A DNA stretch of 64,000 nt from Variovorax boronicumulans (GCF_029892485.1 NZ_JARXVG010000001.1:1026402-1090401), one strand, 5' to 3'; positions 42,667 through 52,621 are shown, counted from the stretch's first letter. The notes: a model not told the origin generated them from the sequence alone. Numbers and translations are program-made.

Positions 42667-43506
42667 ATGTTGTCGCTTCGTTCCCGGCCGTTCGACTGGA
42701 CGGCCAGATTCGGCGCCCTTGGCGCCCTGGTGGGTTCCGGCTTTCTCTTTGCCACCGCCCCCGCGCTGGCCGACCCTTCACCGGCGCTGGACCGGTTCAG
42801 CTTCTCGGTGGGCGGCTTCAACGCCGATCCGAAACTCAACGCCTCGCTGGCCACGCCCTACGGCTCGCTGCAATCGGGCGACATCAAGCCCGGCCGGGTG
42901 ACCATGCCCCGCGTCACGGCCGACCTGCTGCTCGGCGACAGCCAGGGCATCTCGTTCGACTACTACCGCTACAAGCGCGACTACGACGGCGCGCTCAACA
43001 GCAACACCTCGCTCGGCCCCTTCGGCACGCTGAGCGCCGTCGGCAACGCGAACTTCAACACCAAGCTGGAATTCGCCAAGCTCTCGTACAAGTGGTGGCT
43101 CGGCTCGGGCAACACTGTGTTCGGCCTGGGCGCCGGTGCGGCCTACTACCGCGCGACGCTGGGCGCCAGTGCGCTCGCCTCCGTGAACGGCCAGTTCGGC
43201 ACGATCGAGCGGAGTTCCAGCGACAACGCCATTGCACCGCTGCTGGAGATCGGCGTGCGCCACGCCATCACGCCCGACCTGCGCCTGTTCGCCGATGCCT
43301 CGGGCGTCTGGAAGAGCAGCGGCCGCTTCCACGGCAACATCTACAACGCCTCGGCCGGCGTCGAGTGGTTCCCGGTGAAGAACGTGGGCGTGGTGCTCTC
43401 CTATGGCGTGACCAACATCGACCTGACGCGCGACAGCGACTTCGCCGACTCGCGGCTCAAGGTGCGGCTGCAAGGCCCCTCGGCCTTCGTCAAGGCGCGC
43501 TTCTGA
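42667..43506 (+). CDS. Outer-membrane beta-barrel protein of unknown role
   Basis: A 279-residue exported protein. A signal peptide ends at residue 35 (TAPALAD). The mature part alternates as amphipathic strands (DYYRYKRDYDG, FAKLSYKWWLGSGNTVFGLGAGAAYY, GVVLSYGVTNIDL) and ends FVKARF with the C-terminal Phe typical of barrels inserted by BAM. It looks like an OmpW/OmpA-size barrel of 8-10 strands, but I do not recognise the family. It is monocistronic, with its own terminator. Confidence 0.75.
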   Translation: MLSLRSRPFDWTARFGALGALVGSGFLFATAPALADPSPALDRFSFSVGGFNADPKLNASLATPYGSLQSGDIKPGRVTMPRVTADLLLGDSQGISFDYYRYKRDYDGALNSNTSLGPFGTLSAVGNANFNTKLEFAKLSYKWWLGSGNTVFGLGAGAAYYRATLGASALASVNGQFGTIERSSSDNAIAPLLEIGVRHAITPDLRLFADASGVWKSSGRFHGNIYNASAGVEWFPVKNVGVVLSYGVTNIDLTRDSDFADSRLKVRLQGPSAFVKARF

Positions 43507-43529
43507 CGCGCACACCGACCCTGCAGGCG

Positions 43530-43549
43530 GCCCGCTTCGGCGGGCTTTT
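43530..43549 (+). terminator. Rho-independent terminator after the barrel protein gene
   Basis: GCCCGC-TTCG-GCGGGC with an exceptionally stable UUCG-type tetraloop is followed by TTTT, starting 24 bases after the stop codon. Confidence 0.85.
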
Positions 43550-43650
43550 CTTCGCGTAGCCACTCTTCGCAAGACGCGATGCCGGCGCCAGCCTTAGGCT
43601 GCGCTGCGCCATCGAACGAACCCACGAACGAAGACCGGAGACACGAAGCC

Positions 43651-45258
43651 ATGCCTGCTGCAGTCCGCCCAGAGTCCACGCCACAGTCGCCCCAGCGCAT
43701 TGCACGCATTGCGCTGGGCGACGTGATCCACCGCTCCGCGCGCCGCTTCGGCGCACGCACCGCGCTCGTCGAAGGCGGGCACCGCATGTCCTACCGCGAG
43801 CTCGATGCGGCATCGAACCGCTTCGCGCACCACCTGCTGGGCCTGGGCCTCGCTAGCGGCGAGCGAGTGGGCATGCTGTGCAACAACTCGATCCAGATGG
43901 TGGTCGCGCTGCTCGGCATCCAGAAGGCCGGGCTGGTGTGGGTGCCGATCAACACCGCGCTCGCGGTCGATGCGATCGGCTACATCCTCGGGCATGCGGA
44001 GATACGCCACGTGGTGATCGACACGGCGCTCCACGCGAAGCCCGAGCTGCGCGAACTGCTGCAGCAAGCGGGCATCGCGCCCATGCTCTGCGTGCTCGAC
44101 GGCGACACGCCACCCGAGGGCATCGCCACCGTGCCGCAGGCGATCTCGCAGGGCCCCGTCACGCTGCCCGAAGTGGACATCGACAGCGCGCAGCTCGCGC
44201 TCATCATGTACACCAGCGGCACCACCGGCCGGCAGAAAGGCGTGATGCATTCGCACGCTTCGGTGCACTCGGTGCTCCTGAGCAACATGGTCGAATGGGG
44301 CAGCAGTCCCGAGCGCTGCGACGTGTGGAGCAGCGTGCTGCCGCTGTTTCATTGCGGCCAGCACACGGTGCTGATGTCGGCGCTGGCGGTAGGCGGCGCG
44401 CTGGTGCTGTTTCGCGGCTTCGACCCGGGCGCGGTGCTCACCGCCATCGAACGCCATCGCATCACCGTGATGGTCGGCCTGCCGATGATGTACGGCGCGC
44501 TGCTCGCGCATCCGCAGCGTGCGGCGCTCGACCTGTCGAGCCTGCGCCTGTGCGTGTATGCGATGGCGCCGATGTCGCGCACGCTGCTGCTGCGCCTGCT
44601 GGACGAGTTCTGCCCGAACTTCGCATTGGTCTCGGGCCAGACCGAGATGTATCCCGGCGCCACCATCTTCGAGGTGCAGGAACAGCGCCGGCGCTTCGGC
44701 TCCTACTGGGGCGTCGGCACGCTGGTGAACGAAGTCGCGGTGATGGGCGACGGCGGAGAACTGCTGGCACCGAACCAGGTCGGCGAGATCGTCTTCCGCG
44801 GCCCCAACGTCATGCTCGGCTATTACAAGGACGCGGAGGCGACGGCGAATGTGCAGCGCTTCGGCTGGCACCACTCGGGCGACCTCGGCAAGCTCGACGA
44901 CGACGGGCAGTTGATCTTTCTCGACCGGCTCAAGGACATGGTGAAGTCCGGCGGCGAGAACGTGCCCTCGCTCAAGGTAGAAGAGGTGCTGCTGCGGCAT
45001 CCCGCGGTGTTGAACGCAGCGGTGGTCGGGTTGCCGCACGACCACTGGGGCGAGGCCATCACCGCCTTCGTCACGCGCCGGCCCGATGCGCCTGCAGACC
45101 TCACCGCAGCGGACCTCACGGCGCATTGCCGGGAGCACCTGGGCGGCTTCGAGGTGCCGAAGGAAATCGTCTTCCTCGCGGCGCTGCCGATGACCTCGAC
45201 CGGAAAGATCCAGAAGTTCGAACTGCGCCAGGCCCACGGGGCCCATTACCAGCGGTAG
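43651..45258 (+). CDS. AMP-dependent acyl-CoA synthetase
   Basis: A 535-residue adenylate-forming ligase that activates a carboxylic acid to its CoA thioester. The P-loop is LIMYTSGTTGRQKGVMHSH; the A5 core is LVSGQTEMYPGA; A7 is WHHSGDLGKLDDDG; the hinge is DRLKDMVKSGGENV; the catalytic Lys is near the C-terminus in MTSTGKIQKFELR. The acid specificity cannot be read; similar orphan FadD-like proteins use medium-chain or aromatic acids. The ATG at 43651 with an upstream purine-rich stretch is chosen over an in-frame ATG at 43579. It converges on poxB with 23 bases between. Confidence 0.9.
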   Translation: MPAAVRPESTPQSPQRIARIALGDVIHRSARRFGARTALVEGGHRMSYRELDAASNRFAHHLLGLGLASGERVGMLCNNSIQMVVALLGIQKAGLVWVPINTALAVDAIGYILGHAEIRHVVIDTALHAKPELRELLQQAGIAPMLCVLDGDTPPEGIATVPQAISQGPVTLPEVDIDSAQLALIMYTSGTTGRQKGVMHSHASVHSVLLSNMVEWGSSPERCDVWSSVLPLFHCGQHTVLMSALAVGGALVLFRGFDPGAVLTAIERHRITVMVGLPMMYGALLAHPQRAALDLSSLRLCVYAMAPMSRTLLLRLLDEFCPNFALVSGQTEMYPGATIFEVQEQRRRFGSYWGVGTLVNEVAVMGDGGELLAPNQVGEIVFRGPNVMLGYYKDAEATANVQRFGWHHSGDLGKLDDDGQLIFLDRLKDMVKSGGENVPSLKVEEVLLRHPAVLNAAVVGLPHDHWGEAITAFVTRRPDAPADLTAADLTAHCREHLGGFEVPKEIVFLAALPMTSTGKIQKFELRQAHGAHYQR

Positions 45259-45281
45259 CCAGGCTTTGCCGCGTCGCCGGG

Positions 45282-47000
45282 TCACTCCGTGAAGTTGTCC
45301 TTGATCAGGTCCACCACGTCCGACGACCGGCCGCTCAGCACCGCCTTCGCCGAATACAGAATCGTGCCCGCGACCTGGCTGAACTCCACCTTCGGCGGCA
45401 TCACCAGCTCCGTGCGGTTGACCGTCACGTCCAGCAAGGCCGGCCCGGGGTGTGCCAGGAAGGCGCGCACCGCGTCGGGCAACTGTTCCGCGCGCTCCAC
45501 CTTCTGCCCGTGGAAACCGATCACCTCCGCGAGCCGGGCGAAGTCGGGGTTCAGCAGATCGGTGTAGTTGTCGAGCAGGCCTTCGACCTTCTGCTCGAGT
45601 TCCACGAAGTTCAGGCTCGCGTTGTTGTAGACCACGACCTTGATCGGCAGCTTCTCCTGCACCGCGGTCATGAGGTCGCCCAGCAGCATCGCCAGGCCAC
45701 CGTCGCCCGAGAGCGAGATCACCTGCCGCCCTGGATACGCCTTCTGCGCGCCCAGCGCCTGCGGCATCGCATTGGCCATGGTGCCGTGCAACAGGCTCAC
45801 GAGCGTGCGGCGCCGGCCGTTCATGCTGAGGTGGCGCAGCGACCACACCATCGGGCTGCCGCCATCGGCGGTGAAGATGGCGTCGTCGGCCGCCAGTTCG
45901 TCGATGACGCGCGTGAGGTGCTGCGGATGGATCAACCCCTCCTTGCCGGGCCGCTCGTCGCGCCGCAGCGTCTGGACCGCCTCCTTGCGATGGGCGAGGC
46001 ATTCGTCGAGAAAGCTGCGGTCGCTGCGCTCTTCGAGCAGCGGAATCAGCGCCTCGATGGTGTGCGCCACATCGCCCACCAGCCCCAGCGCCACCGGATG
46101 GCGCCGCCCGAGATGGCTGCCGTCGGTGTCGATCTGCAGGATGGTCGCCTCGGCCGGATAGAACTGGCTCCAGGCGAAATCGGCACCGAGCAGCAGCAAG
46201 GTGTCGCACGCCTGCAGCGCGCGGTAGCCCGACTCCACGCCGAAGATGCCGCTCATGCCCATGTTGAAAGGGTTGTCGTACTCCACGAAATCCTTGGCGC
46301 GCGAGGTGTGGGCGATGGGCGCCTTCAGGCACTGCCCGAGCGCGAGCAGCATCTCGTGTGCGCCCTCGCAGCCATGGCCGGCGTAGATCGCGATCTTCTT
46401 GCCCTTGCCGAGCAGGGCCGCCAGTTGCGCGAGTTCATCGTCGTTGGGGCGGACCACCGGCGCGGTGCGATGCACGGCGAAGGTCAGGCCTTCCTTGACC
46501 TCTGTCTGTGCGATGTCGCTCGGAAGAATGACCACCGCCACGCCGCGCCGGGACAGCGCCGCCTGTGCCGCGAGGGCCACGACCCGCTGCGCCTGCCCGG
46601 CCGACTGCACCTGCTCGCAGAACACGCTGCAGCCGGCGTACAGCGACTTGAAGTCGACCTCCTGCGGAAACGCCATGCCGAGCTCGGCCGTCACGATCTG
46701 GCTCGCGATCAGCACCATCGGCGCGCGGTTGCGGTTGGCCTCGTACACGCCGTTGATGAAGTGCAGCCCGCCCGGCCCGCACGAACCCGCGCAGGCCGAG
46801 AGCTCGCCGGTCAGGTAGGACTCGGCGCCCGCCGCGAAGGCGGCCGCCTCTTCGTGCCGCACATGCACCCATTCAATCTCGCTGCGGCGGATGGCATCGG
46901 TCACATGGTTCAGCGTATCCCCGACGATGCCGTAACAGCGTTTGACGCCGGCTTGCTGCAGGGTTTCGATGACGAGGTCGGCGACTTTCCGGTGGGCCAT
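45282..47000 (-). CDS. poxB: Pyruvate dehydrogenase (quinone) / pyruvate oxidase
   Basis: A 572-residue ThDP- and FAD-dependent peripheral membrane enzyme, the exact length of E. coli PoxB, converting pyruvate to acetate and CO2 with electrons to ubiquinone. The ThDP-activating Glu is in VRHEEAAAFAAGAE (residue 50-51). The ThDP/Mg motif is SLSGDGGLAMLLGDLMTAVQ with NNASLNFV. The C-terminal tail (YSAKAVLSGRSSDVVDLIKDNF) matches the lipid-binding regulatory helix of PoxB. The ATG at 47000 has a strong AAGGAAG site 7 bases upstream; an earlier in-frame ATG at 47039 is less likely. The LysR gene upstream might regulate it. Confidence 0.92.
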   Translation of the reverse strand: MAHRKVADLVIETLQQAGVKRCYGIVGDTLNHVTDAIRRSEIEWVHVRHEEAAAFAAGAESYLTGELSACAGSCGPGGLHFINGVYEANRNRAPMVLIASQIVTAELGMAFPQEVDFKSLYAGCSVFCEQVQSAGQAQRVVALAAQAALSRRGVAVVILPSDIAQTEVKEGLTFAVHRTAPVVRPNDDELAQLAALLGKGKKIAIYAGHGCEGAHEMLLALGQCLKAPIAHTSRAKDFVEYDNPFNMGMSGIFGVESGYRALQACDTLLLLGADFAWSQFYPAEATILQIDTDGSHLGRRHPVALGLVGDVAHTIEALIPLLEERSDRSFLDECLAHRKEAVQTLRRDERPGKEGLIHPQHLTRVIDELAADDAIFTADGGSPMVWSLRHLSMNGRRRTLVSLLHGTMANAMPQALGAQKAYPGRQVISLSGDGGLAMLLGDLMTAVQEKLPIKVVVYNNASLNFVELEQKVEGLLDNYTDLLNPDFARLAEVIGFHGQKVERAEQLPDAVRAFLAHPGPALLDVTVNRTELVMPPKVEFSQVAGTILYSAKAVLSGRSSDVVDLIKDNFTE

Positions 47001-47112
47001 GCGTGCTTCCTTTGCTGTGCTTCCTTGCTGGGAATGCACAGGCTAGGTAACCCTCGCGCCGACTCCGTGGGCGGGTTTCGGAAGCCTCGGTAGGAGGTGA
47101 ACCCGCGGGCGC

Positions 47113-48078
47113 CTACGCCTTTTTTGGCCTGGCCGGCGCTGCCACCAGCCGCGTGCCTTCCCACTGCCCGCTGGTGCACAGGTCGCGGATCACGTCGCCG
47201 ATCAGGGTGCAGATCGCGCGCTTCGCATTGGTCGTCGGCAGGTGCACCGACACGCACAGTCCCAGTGTGCGGAACATCGCGGGCGAGTCGATGCGGTGCG
47301 CCCTCAGCCGGTCCTCGCGCACTTCGCGCTGCGCCAGGCCGAGCGGCATGATCGTCGCGCCGAGCCCCGCTTCCACCGCCGCCTTCAGCGTGTAGACCGA
47401 GTTGATTTCCGCCGCCACGCGCGCGGCCGGCTGGCCCGCGGCCTCGAGCACCGCATCCACCAGCCACCGCGTGCAGTGGCCGTGCGCATTGGCCGGCCAC
47501 ACCAACGGACGCGCCGTGGCCTGCGCGATGCTCACGTCGCCCGGCGGCAACGCGCGCGGGTCCTGCGGCGATTCGAGAAAAACGAAATCCTCTTCGACCA
47601 GCGGCGTGAAGGCGATGTCCTCCGCGGGCATGGTGGGCGAGAAGATCGCCACGTCGACGCGCCCGCGCAGCAATTGGTCGGCCATGTTGCCGGTGAGCTC
47701 TTCATTGAGGTGGAACACCACGTCCGGGTAGCGCCTTGCGGCTGCACGCATCAGCGGCAGCGCGATCATCGGCGACACGCTCTGCGGCAGCGCGGCCACC
47801 ACGGAGCCGACCACCGAATCCGCCGCCACGTGCACCGCGGCCTTCGCATCGCCGACCTGCTTGGTGATGCCCTGCGCGTATTCGTAGAACACCTTGCCCG
47901 CTTCCGTCACCGCCACGCCGTTGCGGCTTCGCAGCAGCAGCTGGGTGCCCAGTTCGGCTTCGAGCTCGGCCATCTGCTTGCTGAGCGCCGACTGCGCCAC
48001 GAAGAGCTGCTGCGCCGCGCGCGAGAGGCTGCCGCAATCCACGATGGCGACGAAATACTTGAACTGGCGCAACTCCAT
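47113..48078 (-). CDS. LysR-family transcriptional regulator
   Basis: A 321-residue LysR regulator. The N-terminal winged HTH is MELRQFKYFVAIVDCGSLSRAAQQLFVAQSALSKQMAELE (shown in pieces by residues 1-40), followed by the linker helix and a two-lobed effector domain (residues ~90-300). Effectors are typically aromatic or carboxylic acids. It is last in the leftward series MFS, FAD oxidase, tannase, LysR, 79 bases after the tannase stop, and 112 bases before poxB. A LysR-type binding motif in the MFS promoter region (52725-52743) suggests it controls that set. Confidence 0.9.
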   Translation of the reverse strand: MELRQFKYFVAIVDCGSLSRAAQQLFVAQSALSKQMAELEAELGTQLLLRSRNGVAVTEAGKVFYEYAQGITKQVGDAKAAVHVAADSVVGSVVAALPQSVSPMIALPLMRAAARRYPDVVFHLNEELTGNMADQLLRGRVDVAIFSPTMPAEDIAFTPLVEEDFVFLESPQDPRALPPGDVSIAQATARPLVWPANAHGHCTRWLVDAVLEAAGQPAARVAAEINSVYTLKAAVEAGLGATIMPLGLAQREVREDRLRAHRIDSPAMFRTLGLCVSVHLPTTNAKRAICTLIGDVIRDLCTSGQWEGTRLVAAPARPKKA

Positions 48079-48157
48079 CGGCGTGTCTCCGGCCGCCGGC
48101 TGCGGGGGTGCAGGGGCGGCCGGTCATTCTAGGACCGGGGTCCAGGCGAAGCTGCCG

Positions 48158-49786
48158 TCAATTCACGCAATCGAAGCTCGCCGCATCGTTCACGCCGCCG
48201 GAGCCCTTGTAGCGCGGATAGGCGGGGTACTTGCACATCGGGCGCGCCATCGTGGTGGCTCCTGCCCCATCGACCTTGCGGTGCACCAGCTTCTGCGCGG
48301 AGGCGGGCACGCCCTGCTCCACCCAGGTGGACATCGCCTTGAGCAGGTCGACCTTGTCGGGCCCCGCGCCGCCGTAGCAATGGCCCACGCCGGGCGCGAG
48401 GAACAGCTCGACCGTCTCGTCCGCCTTCTGCGCGCCAAGCGTGCTCACGACCTGCTCGTAGTAGTGCGCGTTGTCGCGCGCGCTCACTGAGGTGTCGTTG
48501 GTGCCGTTCCACATGATCAGCTTCGCGCCGCGTGCATGGAGCCTGCCCAGGTCCGGGTCGGCCGCGCTGAACATGCCGCCGATGATGCCCATGCGCGAGA
48601 GCCATTGGTCAGGGTTCCAGGTCGCGGTGTCGAAGGCCGGGTCGCGCGTGATGAACGAACGCACGAAGCCGTCGGAGAAGAGCCCCTGCACCGAGGCACC
48701 GCCCAGCGCCGCCTGCGGCCAGATGTACTCGCCCCAACCCTTGGGCGAGTTCTCGGCGCCGAAGTTGTAGCCGGTGTGCGACCAGGTGCCATCCGATGTG
48801 GTGATGGGCGAGGTGACGGTCTTTACGGTGGCGATCTGCGCGTCCGACAGGCAGCTGTCGCCGATGTCCGCGCCGCCCGCGCAGCGCAGCGGCGCTGGGT
48901 CGAAGGTGCACGCTGCGGGCTTGGAGATGATCCCGTCCGCCACGCCGTCGAGCCCGTCGCATTGCGCGAGCACGGCGTTGGCCAGCAGCGTCTGCTTGGC
49001 CGGGTTCAACGTGTTGGCGGGCACGCGCACCTGCTTGGCGATGCGGTTGAACTGCATGAAGAGGCCCATGATGTTGCCGGCCGGCGCGCGCGCCACGATG
49101 CCGTCGAAGTCATCGGGGAAGCGCTGCGCCTGCATCATCGCGTCGTGACCGCCCATCGAGCAGCCTTCGAAATAACTGCGCGTGGGCGCGGCGCCGAAGA
49201 ACTGCGCGATCACCTCCTTGCCCGGCGGCAATGCGCGGTGTTCGGACTGCTGGGTGAAGTCCAGCAGCTTGACCGGATCGAGTGCGAACTCGCCCTTGAA
49301 GTAGTTGAGATCGGTGCCGCCGGGGTAGTCGTAACCGCCGTTGGTGCCGACGGTCGCGTAGCGCTCGGTGAAGATCGACTCGCTGAACTGCGCGGCGGTG
49401 GCCGTGGGCATCTGGCCGTCGAAACCGCCGCCGCCGATGAAGGCGAGCTTGCCGTTCCAGCCCGAGGTCGGCAGGCGCGCCTCGAAGCGCAACGTCGAGC
49501 CCTTGAAGCTCGCGGTCACCACGCAGTATTCGGGCTGCGGCGCCGATGCAGCGACGAGCTTCGCATCGTCGATGGCCGCGGCGCCTCCTGCCAGCGCCTG
49601 CCCCTTGAGCGTGGGGCATTTGTCGGCGAGCGACACGGCCGACGGCGGCGGTGCCGCGGGTGGCGGCGCGGCAGGAGCGGCCGGAAGCGGCAGCGGCGAG
49701 AAGCCCCCGTTGGCCCCGCCTCCGCCGCAACCGGCCGCAAACATGACAACCGCGATCGAGACCAGCGTGTGCCTGGTTGTTTTCAT
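48158..49786 (-). CDS. Tannase/feruloyl esterase family lipoprotein
   Basis: A 542-residue esterase of the tannase family, which hydrolyses gallate, ferulate or related aromatic esters (MHETase belongs here too). A lipobox FAAGC with Cys20 predicts a lipid anchor, followed by a Pro/Ala-rich linker to ~50. The family's CS-D-HC triad is present: Cys209-Ser210 in FEGCSMGGHD, Asp431 in MWNGTNDTSV and His469-Cys470 in GVGHCYGG; the two Cys would form the disulfide linking Ser and His. An Asp-rich loop (CDGLDGVADGII) matches the calcium site of the lid. It starts 3 bases after the FAD oxidase stop, with its AGGAG inside that gene. Confidence 0.9.
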   Translation of the reverse strand: MKTTRHTLVSIAVVMFAAGCGGGGANGGFSPLPLPAAPAAPPPAAPPPSAVSLADKCPTLKGQALAGGAAAIDDAKLVAASAPQPEYCVVTASFKGSTLRFEARLPTSGWNGKLAFIGGGGFDGQMPTATAAQFSESIFTERYATVGTNGGYDYPGGTDLNYFKGEFALDPVKLLDFTQQSEHRALPPGKEVIAQFFGAAPTRSYFEGCSMGGHDAMMQAQRFPDDFDGIVARAPAGNIMGLFMQFNRIAKQVRVPANTLNPAKQTLLANAVLAQCDGLDGVADGIISKPAACTFDPAPLRCAGGADIGDSCLSDAQIATVKTVTSPITTSDGTWSHTGYNFGAENSPKGWGEYIWPQAALGGASVQGLFSDGFVRSFITRDPAFDTATWNPDQWLSRMGIIGGMFSAADPDLGRLHARGAKLIMWNGTNDTSVSARDNAHYYEQVVSTLGAQKADETVELFLAPGVGHCYGGAGPDKVDLLKAMSTWVEQGVPASAQKLVHRKVDGAGATTMARPMCKYPAYPRYKGSGGVNDAASFDCVN

Positions 49787-49789
49787 TTC

Positions 49790-51238
49790 TTATGTCTCCT
49801 GGTGGGTGTGGACAGCCTCGGCCGGGCCGATGATCTTTCCGGGGTTGAAGATGTCGTGCGGGTCCAGCGCCTGCTTGATCGCGCGCATCAGCCCGACGGT
49901 GTGCACGCCGTCTTCCTCGACGAGGTACTGCATCTTGTGCAGGCCCACGCCGTGCTCGCCGGTCGATGTGCCGCCATGGCGCAGCGCGCGCTGCACGAGG
50001 CGGTGGCTGAAGGCTTCGGCGGCTTCGTTCTCGGCTGCGCTGTTCGGATCGACCAGCACGAGGCAGTGGAAGTTGCCGTCGCCCACGTGGCCGAACACGG
50101 GCGCGAGCAGGCCGTGCTCGGCGATGTCGGCCTGCGTTTCTTCCACGCATTGCGCGAGGGCGGACAACGGCACGCAGGCATCGGTGGTGAGGCTGCGGCT
50201 GCCTGCCTTCAATTGCAGGCAGGCGAAGTAGGCGTGATGGCGCGGCGTCCACAGGCGCGAGCGCTCTTCCTGCAGATTGGCCCACTGGAACTCACCGCCG
50301 CCATGATTGGCTGCGATCTCGCGGACGATGTCCGACTGCTCGTCGATCTGCGCCTTGCTCGCGCCGAACTCGAGGAACAGCGTGGGGTTCTCGGCGAGCG
50401 CGGTGCGGCTGTGCGCATTGACCGCGCGGATGGTGAGCGCGTCCAGCATCTCGGCGCGCGCGAGCGGCACGCCCATCTGGATCGATTCGATCACGCAATC
50501 GACGGCCGCGGCCACCGTCGGAAAGTGCACCACCGCCGCCGCGTAGGCCTCGGGATGCGGATGCAGCCGCACGGTCGCTTCGGTGATGAGGCCCAGCGTG
50601 CCCTCGGAGCCGCAGTAGAGCTGCGTGAGGTTGTAGCCCGCGGAGCTCTTGCGCGCCTGCGAAGCGGTGCGCACCACGTCGCCGTTGGCTGTCACCACGG
50701 TGAGGCTCACGAGGTTGTCGCGCATCGTGCCGTAGCGCACGGTGTTCGTGCCCGAGGCGGCGGTCGCGACCATGCCGCCGATGGACGCGTCCGCCCCCGG
50801 ATCGACCGAGAAGAAGAAGCCGGTCTCCTGCAGCGCGGCGTTCAGCTGCCCGCGCGTCACGCCCGCCTCCACGGTGGCCGTGAGATCGCCGGGGCGGATG
50901 GCCAGCACCTTGTTCATCTGCGAGAAATCGACGCACACGCCGCCCTCCACAGCGAGCAGGTGCCCTTCGACCGACGAGCCGACGCCGAAACCAATGAGCG
51001 GCACGCGCTCCCGTGCACAGGCCCTGACGACAAAGGCCACCTCGTCGGTGCTCTGCACGAAGACGACCGCATCGGGCGGCTGCGGCAGGTAGGCCGATTC
51101 GTCGGTGCCGTGCTGCAGCAGCACGGCCTGGCTGGTCGAGCAGCGCTCGCCGAAGCGGCGCTGCAGCAACCCGAGCAGTTCGCTCGAGGGTGCGCGGCGC
51201 TTTTTTGCGCGCGCAGGGGGACTCACAACCGCATCCAT
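49790..51238 (-). CDS. FAD-linked oxidase (GlcD / D-lactate dehydrogenase family)
   Basis: A 482-residue flavoprotein of the VAO/PCMH fold. The FAD-binding domain (~45-225) shows PLIGFGVGSSVEGHLL, VDPGADASIGGMVATAASGTNTVRYGTM and YCGSEGTLGLITEATVRLHP. The C-terminal cap ends GGTSTGEHGVGLHKM and DPHDIFNPGKII. Relatives oxidise D-lactate, glycolate, D-2-hydroxyglutarate or other 2-hydroxy acids, passing electrons to cytochrome c or quinone. Between the MFS gene (63 bases) and the tannase gene (3 bases), it may oxidise a hydroxy acid released by the esterase. That role is inference. Confidence 0.88.
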   Translation of the reverse strand: MDAVVSPPARAKKRRAPSSELLGLLQRRFGERCSTSQAVLLQHGTDESAYLPQPPDAVVFVQSTDEVAFVVRACARERVPLIGFGVGSSVEGHLLAVEGGVCVDFSQMNKVLAIRPGDLTATVEAGVTRGQLNAALQETGFFFSVDPGADASIGGMVATAASGTNTVRYGTMRDNLVSLTVVTANGDVVRTASQARKSSAGYNLTQLYCGSEGTLGLITEATVRLHPHPEAYAAAVVHFPTVAAAVDCVIESIQMGVPLARAEMLDALTIRAVNAHSRTALAENPTLFLEFGASKAQIDEQSDIVREIAANHGGGEFQWANLQEERSRLWTPRHHAYFACLQLKAGSRSLTTDACVPLSALAQCVEETQADIAEHGLLAPVFGHVGDGNFHCLVLVDPNSAAENEAAEAFSHRLVQRALRHGGTSTGEHGVGLHKMQYLVEEDGVHTVGLMRAIKQALDPHDIFNPGKIIGPAEAVHTHQET

Positions 51239-51301
51239 GGGGTCTTCTTTCCTGAACTCTGGGAAAGCACCGCGGGCGAATGCCGCGGTGCGGGGAACGC
51301 C

Positions 51302-52621
51302 TCAGCGCTTCTTCAAGGAAACGGCTTCCGGCTTGACGAAGAGCACCAGCACCGCGCCGATGACGAGCAGCGCGGCCAGCATGTGCAGGCCCGCGTCGGT
51401 GCTCTGGGTCGCGTCCTTGATCAAACCGATCATGAAAGGCGCGCTGAAGCCCGAGAGGTTGCCGAAGGAGTTGATGAAGGCAATGCCCGCCGCGGCGGCC
51501 GCGCCGCCGAGGAACGCCGTCGGCATGCCCCAGAAGATCGGCAGCGTGGCCATGATCCCCATCGTGGCGAGCGTGAGCCCGGCCATCGCATACACGGCGT
51601 TGCCATGGAAGGCCACGCTCAGCACCAGCCCGATGGCGCCGACCACCGCCGCGATGGCGCTGTGCCAGCGGTATTCGAGCCGGCGGTCGGCGCTGCGTGC
51701 CACCAGGTACATCGCCACGACGCCGAAGGCCCAGGGAATCGCGCTGACGAGGCCGATGTCCAGCGCGCCCTTCACGCCGATCGCCTTGATGATGCTCGGC
51801 AGCCAGAACGAGATGCCGTAGAGCCCCGAGACGAACGAGAAGTACACCAGCGCCAAGAGCCACACGCGGGGATTGGCGAGCACGGTGAGGATCTTTGCCT
51901 CCGACTTGCCGGCGTCTTCGGCCGCGATGTCGCGTGCGATGAGTTCGCGCTCGGCCGGCGTGAGCCATTGCGCGTCCTTCACGCGGTCGTCGAGGTAGCG
52001 CCACACAACAAAGCCCAGCGCGACGGTCGGCAGGCCTTGCAGCAGGAAGAGCCACTGCCATCCGGCCCAGCCATGGACGCCGCTCATGCCCTGCAATATC
52101 CAGCCCGAGATCGGCCCGCCCAGGATGCCCGCGAACGGAATCGCCGCGAGGAACAGCGAGGTCGCCTTGCCGCGCCGCGCGGCCGGATACCAGTAGGTGA
52201 GGTACAGGATGATCCCGGGGAAGAAGCCCGCCTCGGCCGCGCCGAGCAGGAAGCGGATCACGTAGAACGACATCGGCGAGCTCACGAACATGGTCGCGGC
52301 CGACAGGAGCCCCCAGGTGACCATGATCCGCGCGATCCAGCGGCGCGCGCCCACGCGGTGCAGCACCACGTTGCTCGGCACTTCGAAGAGGAAGTAGCCG
52401 ACGAAGAAGATGCCTGCGCCCAGGCCATACACCGCCTCGCTGAACTGCAGGTCGCCCTGCATCTGCAGCTTGGCGAAGCCGACGTTCACGCGGTCCAGGT
52501 AGGCCACGATGTAGCAGAGGAACAGCAGCGGAATCAGGCGCCAGCTGACCTTGCGGTAGACCGCATCGGAGGTGCTGTCGAAGCGGCCCTCGCAGGGTTG
52601 TGTCATTGCGGGTGTGCTCAT
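51302..52621 (-). CDS. MFS transporter, anion:cation symporter (ACS) family
   Basis: A 439-residue inner-membrane protein of 12 helices in the ACS branch, whose members take up organic anions such as 4-hydroxyphenylacetate, phthalate, glucarate and tartrate. The family start KVSWRLIPLLFLCYIVAYLDRVNVGFAKL and the loop motif HRVGARRW are visible. It leads the leftward operon MFS-FAD oxidase-tannase-(LysR), suggesting import of the acid freed by the esterase. The ATG at 52621 is chosen, with an in-frame ATG five codons later as an alternative. Confidence 0.9.
   Translation of the reverse strand: MSTPAMTQPCEGRFDSTSDAVYRKVSWRLIPLLFLCYIVAYLDRVNVGFAKLQMQGDLQFSEAVYGLGAGIFFVGYFLFEVPSNVVLHRVGARRWIARIMVTWGLLSAATMFVSSPMSFYVIRFLLGAAEAGFFPGIILYLTYWYPAARRGKATSLFLAAIPFAGILGGPISGWILQGMSGVHGWAGWQWLFLLQGLPTVALGFVVWRYLDDRVKDAQWLTPAERELIARDIAAEDAGKSEAKILTVLANPRVWLLALVYFSFVSGLYGISFWLPSIIKAIGVKGALDIGLVSAIPWAFGVVAMYLVARSADRRLEYRWHSAIAAVVGAIGLVLSVAFHGNAVYAMAGLTLATMGIMATLPIFWGMPTAFLGGAAAAAGIAFINSFGNLSGFSAPFMIGLIKDATQSTDAGLHMLAALLVIGAVLVLFVKPEAVSLKKR

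Noticed and set aside
43579..43650. An in-frame ATG 24 codons upstream of the acyl-CoA synthetase start.
   Set aside because: The extra residues overlap the region just after the terminator of the preceding gene and look random; the ATG at 43651 fits the family N-terminus better.
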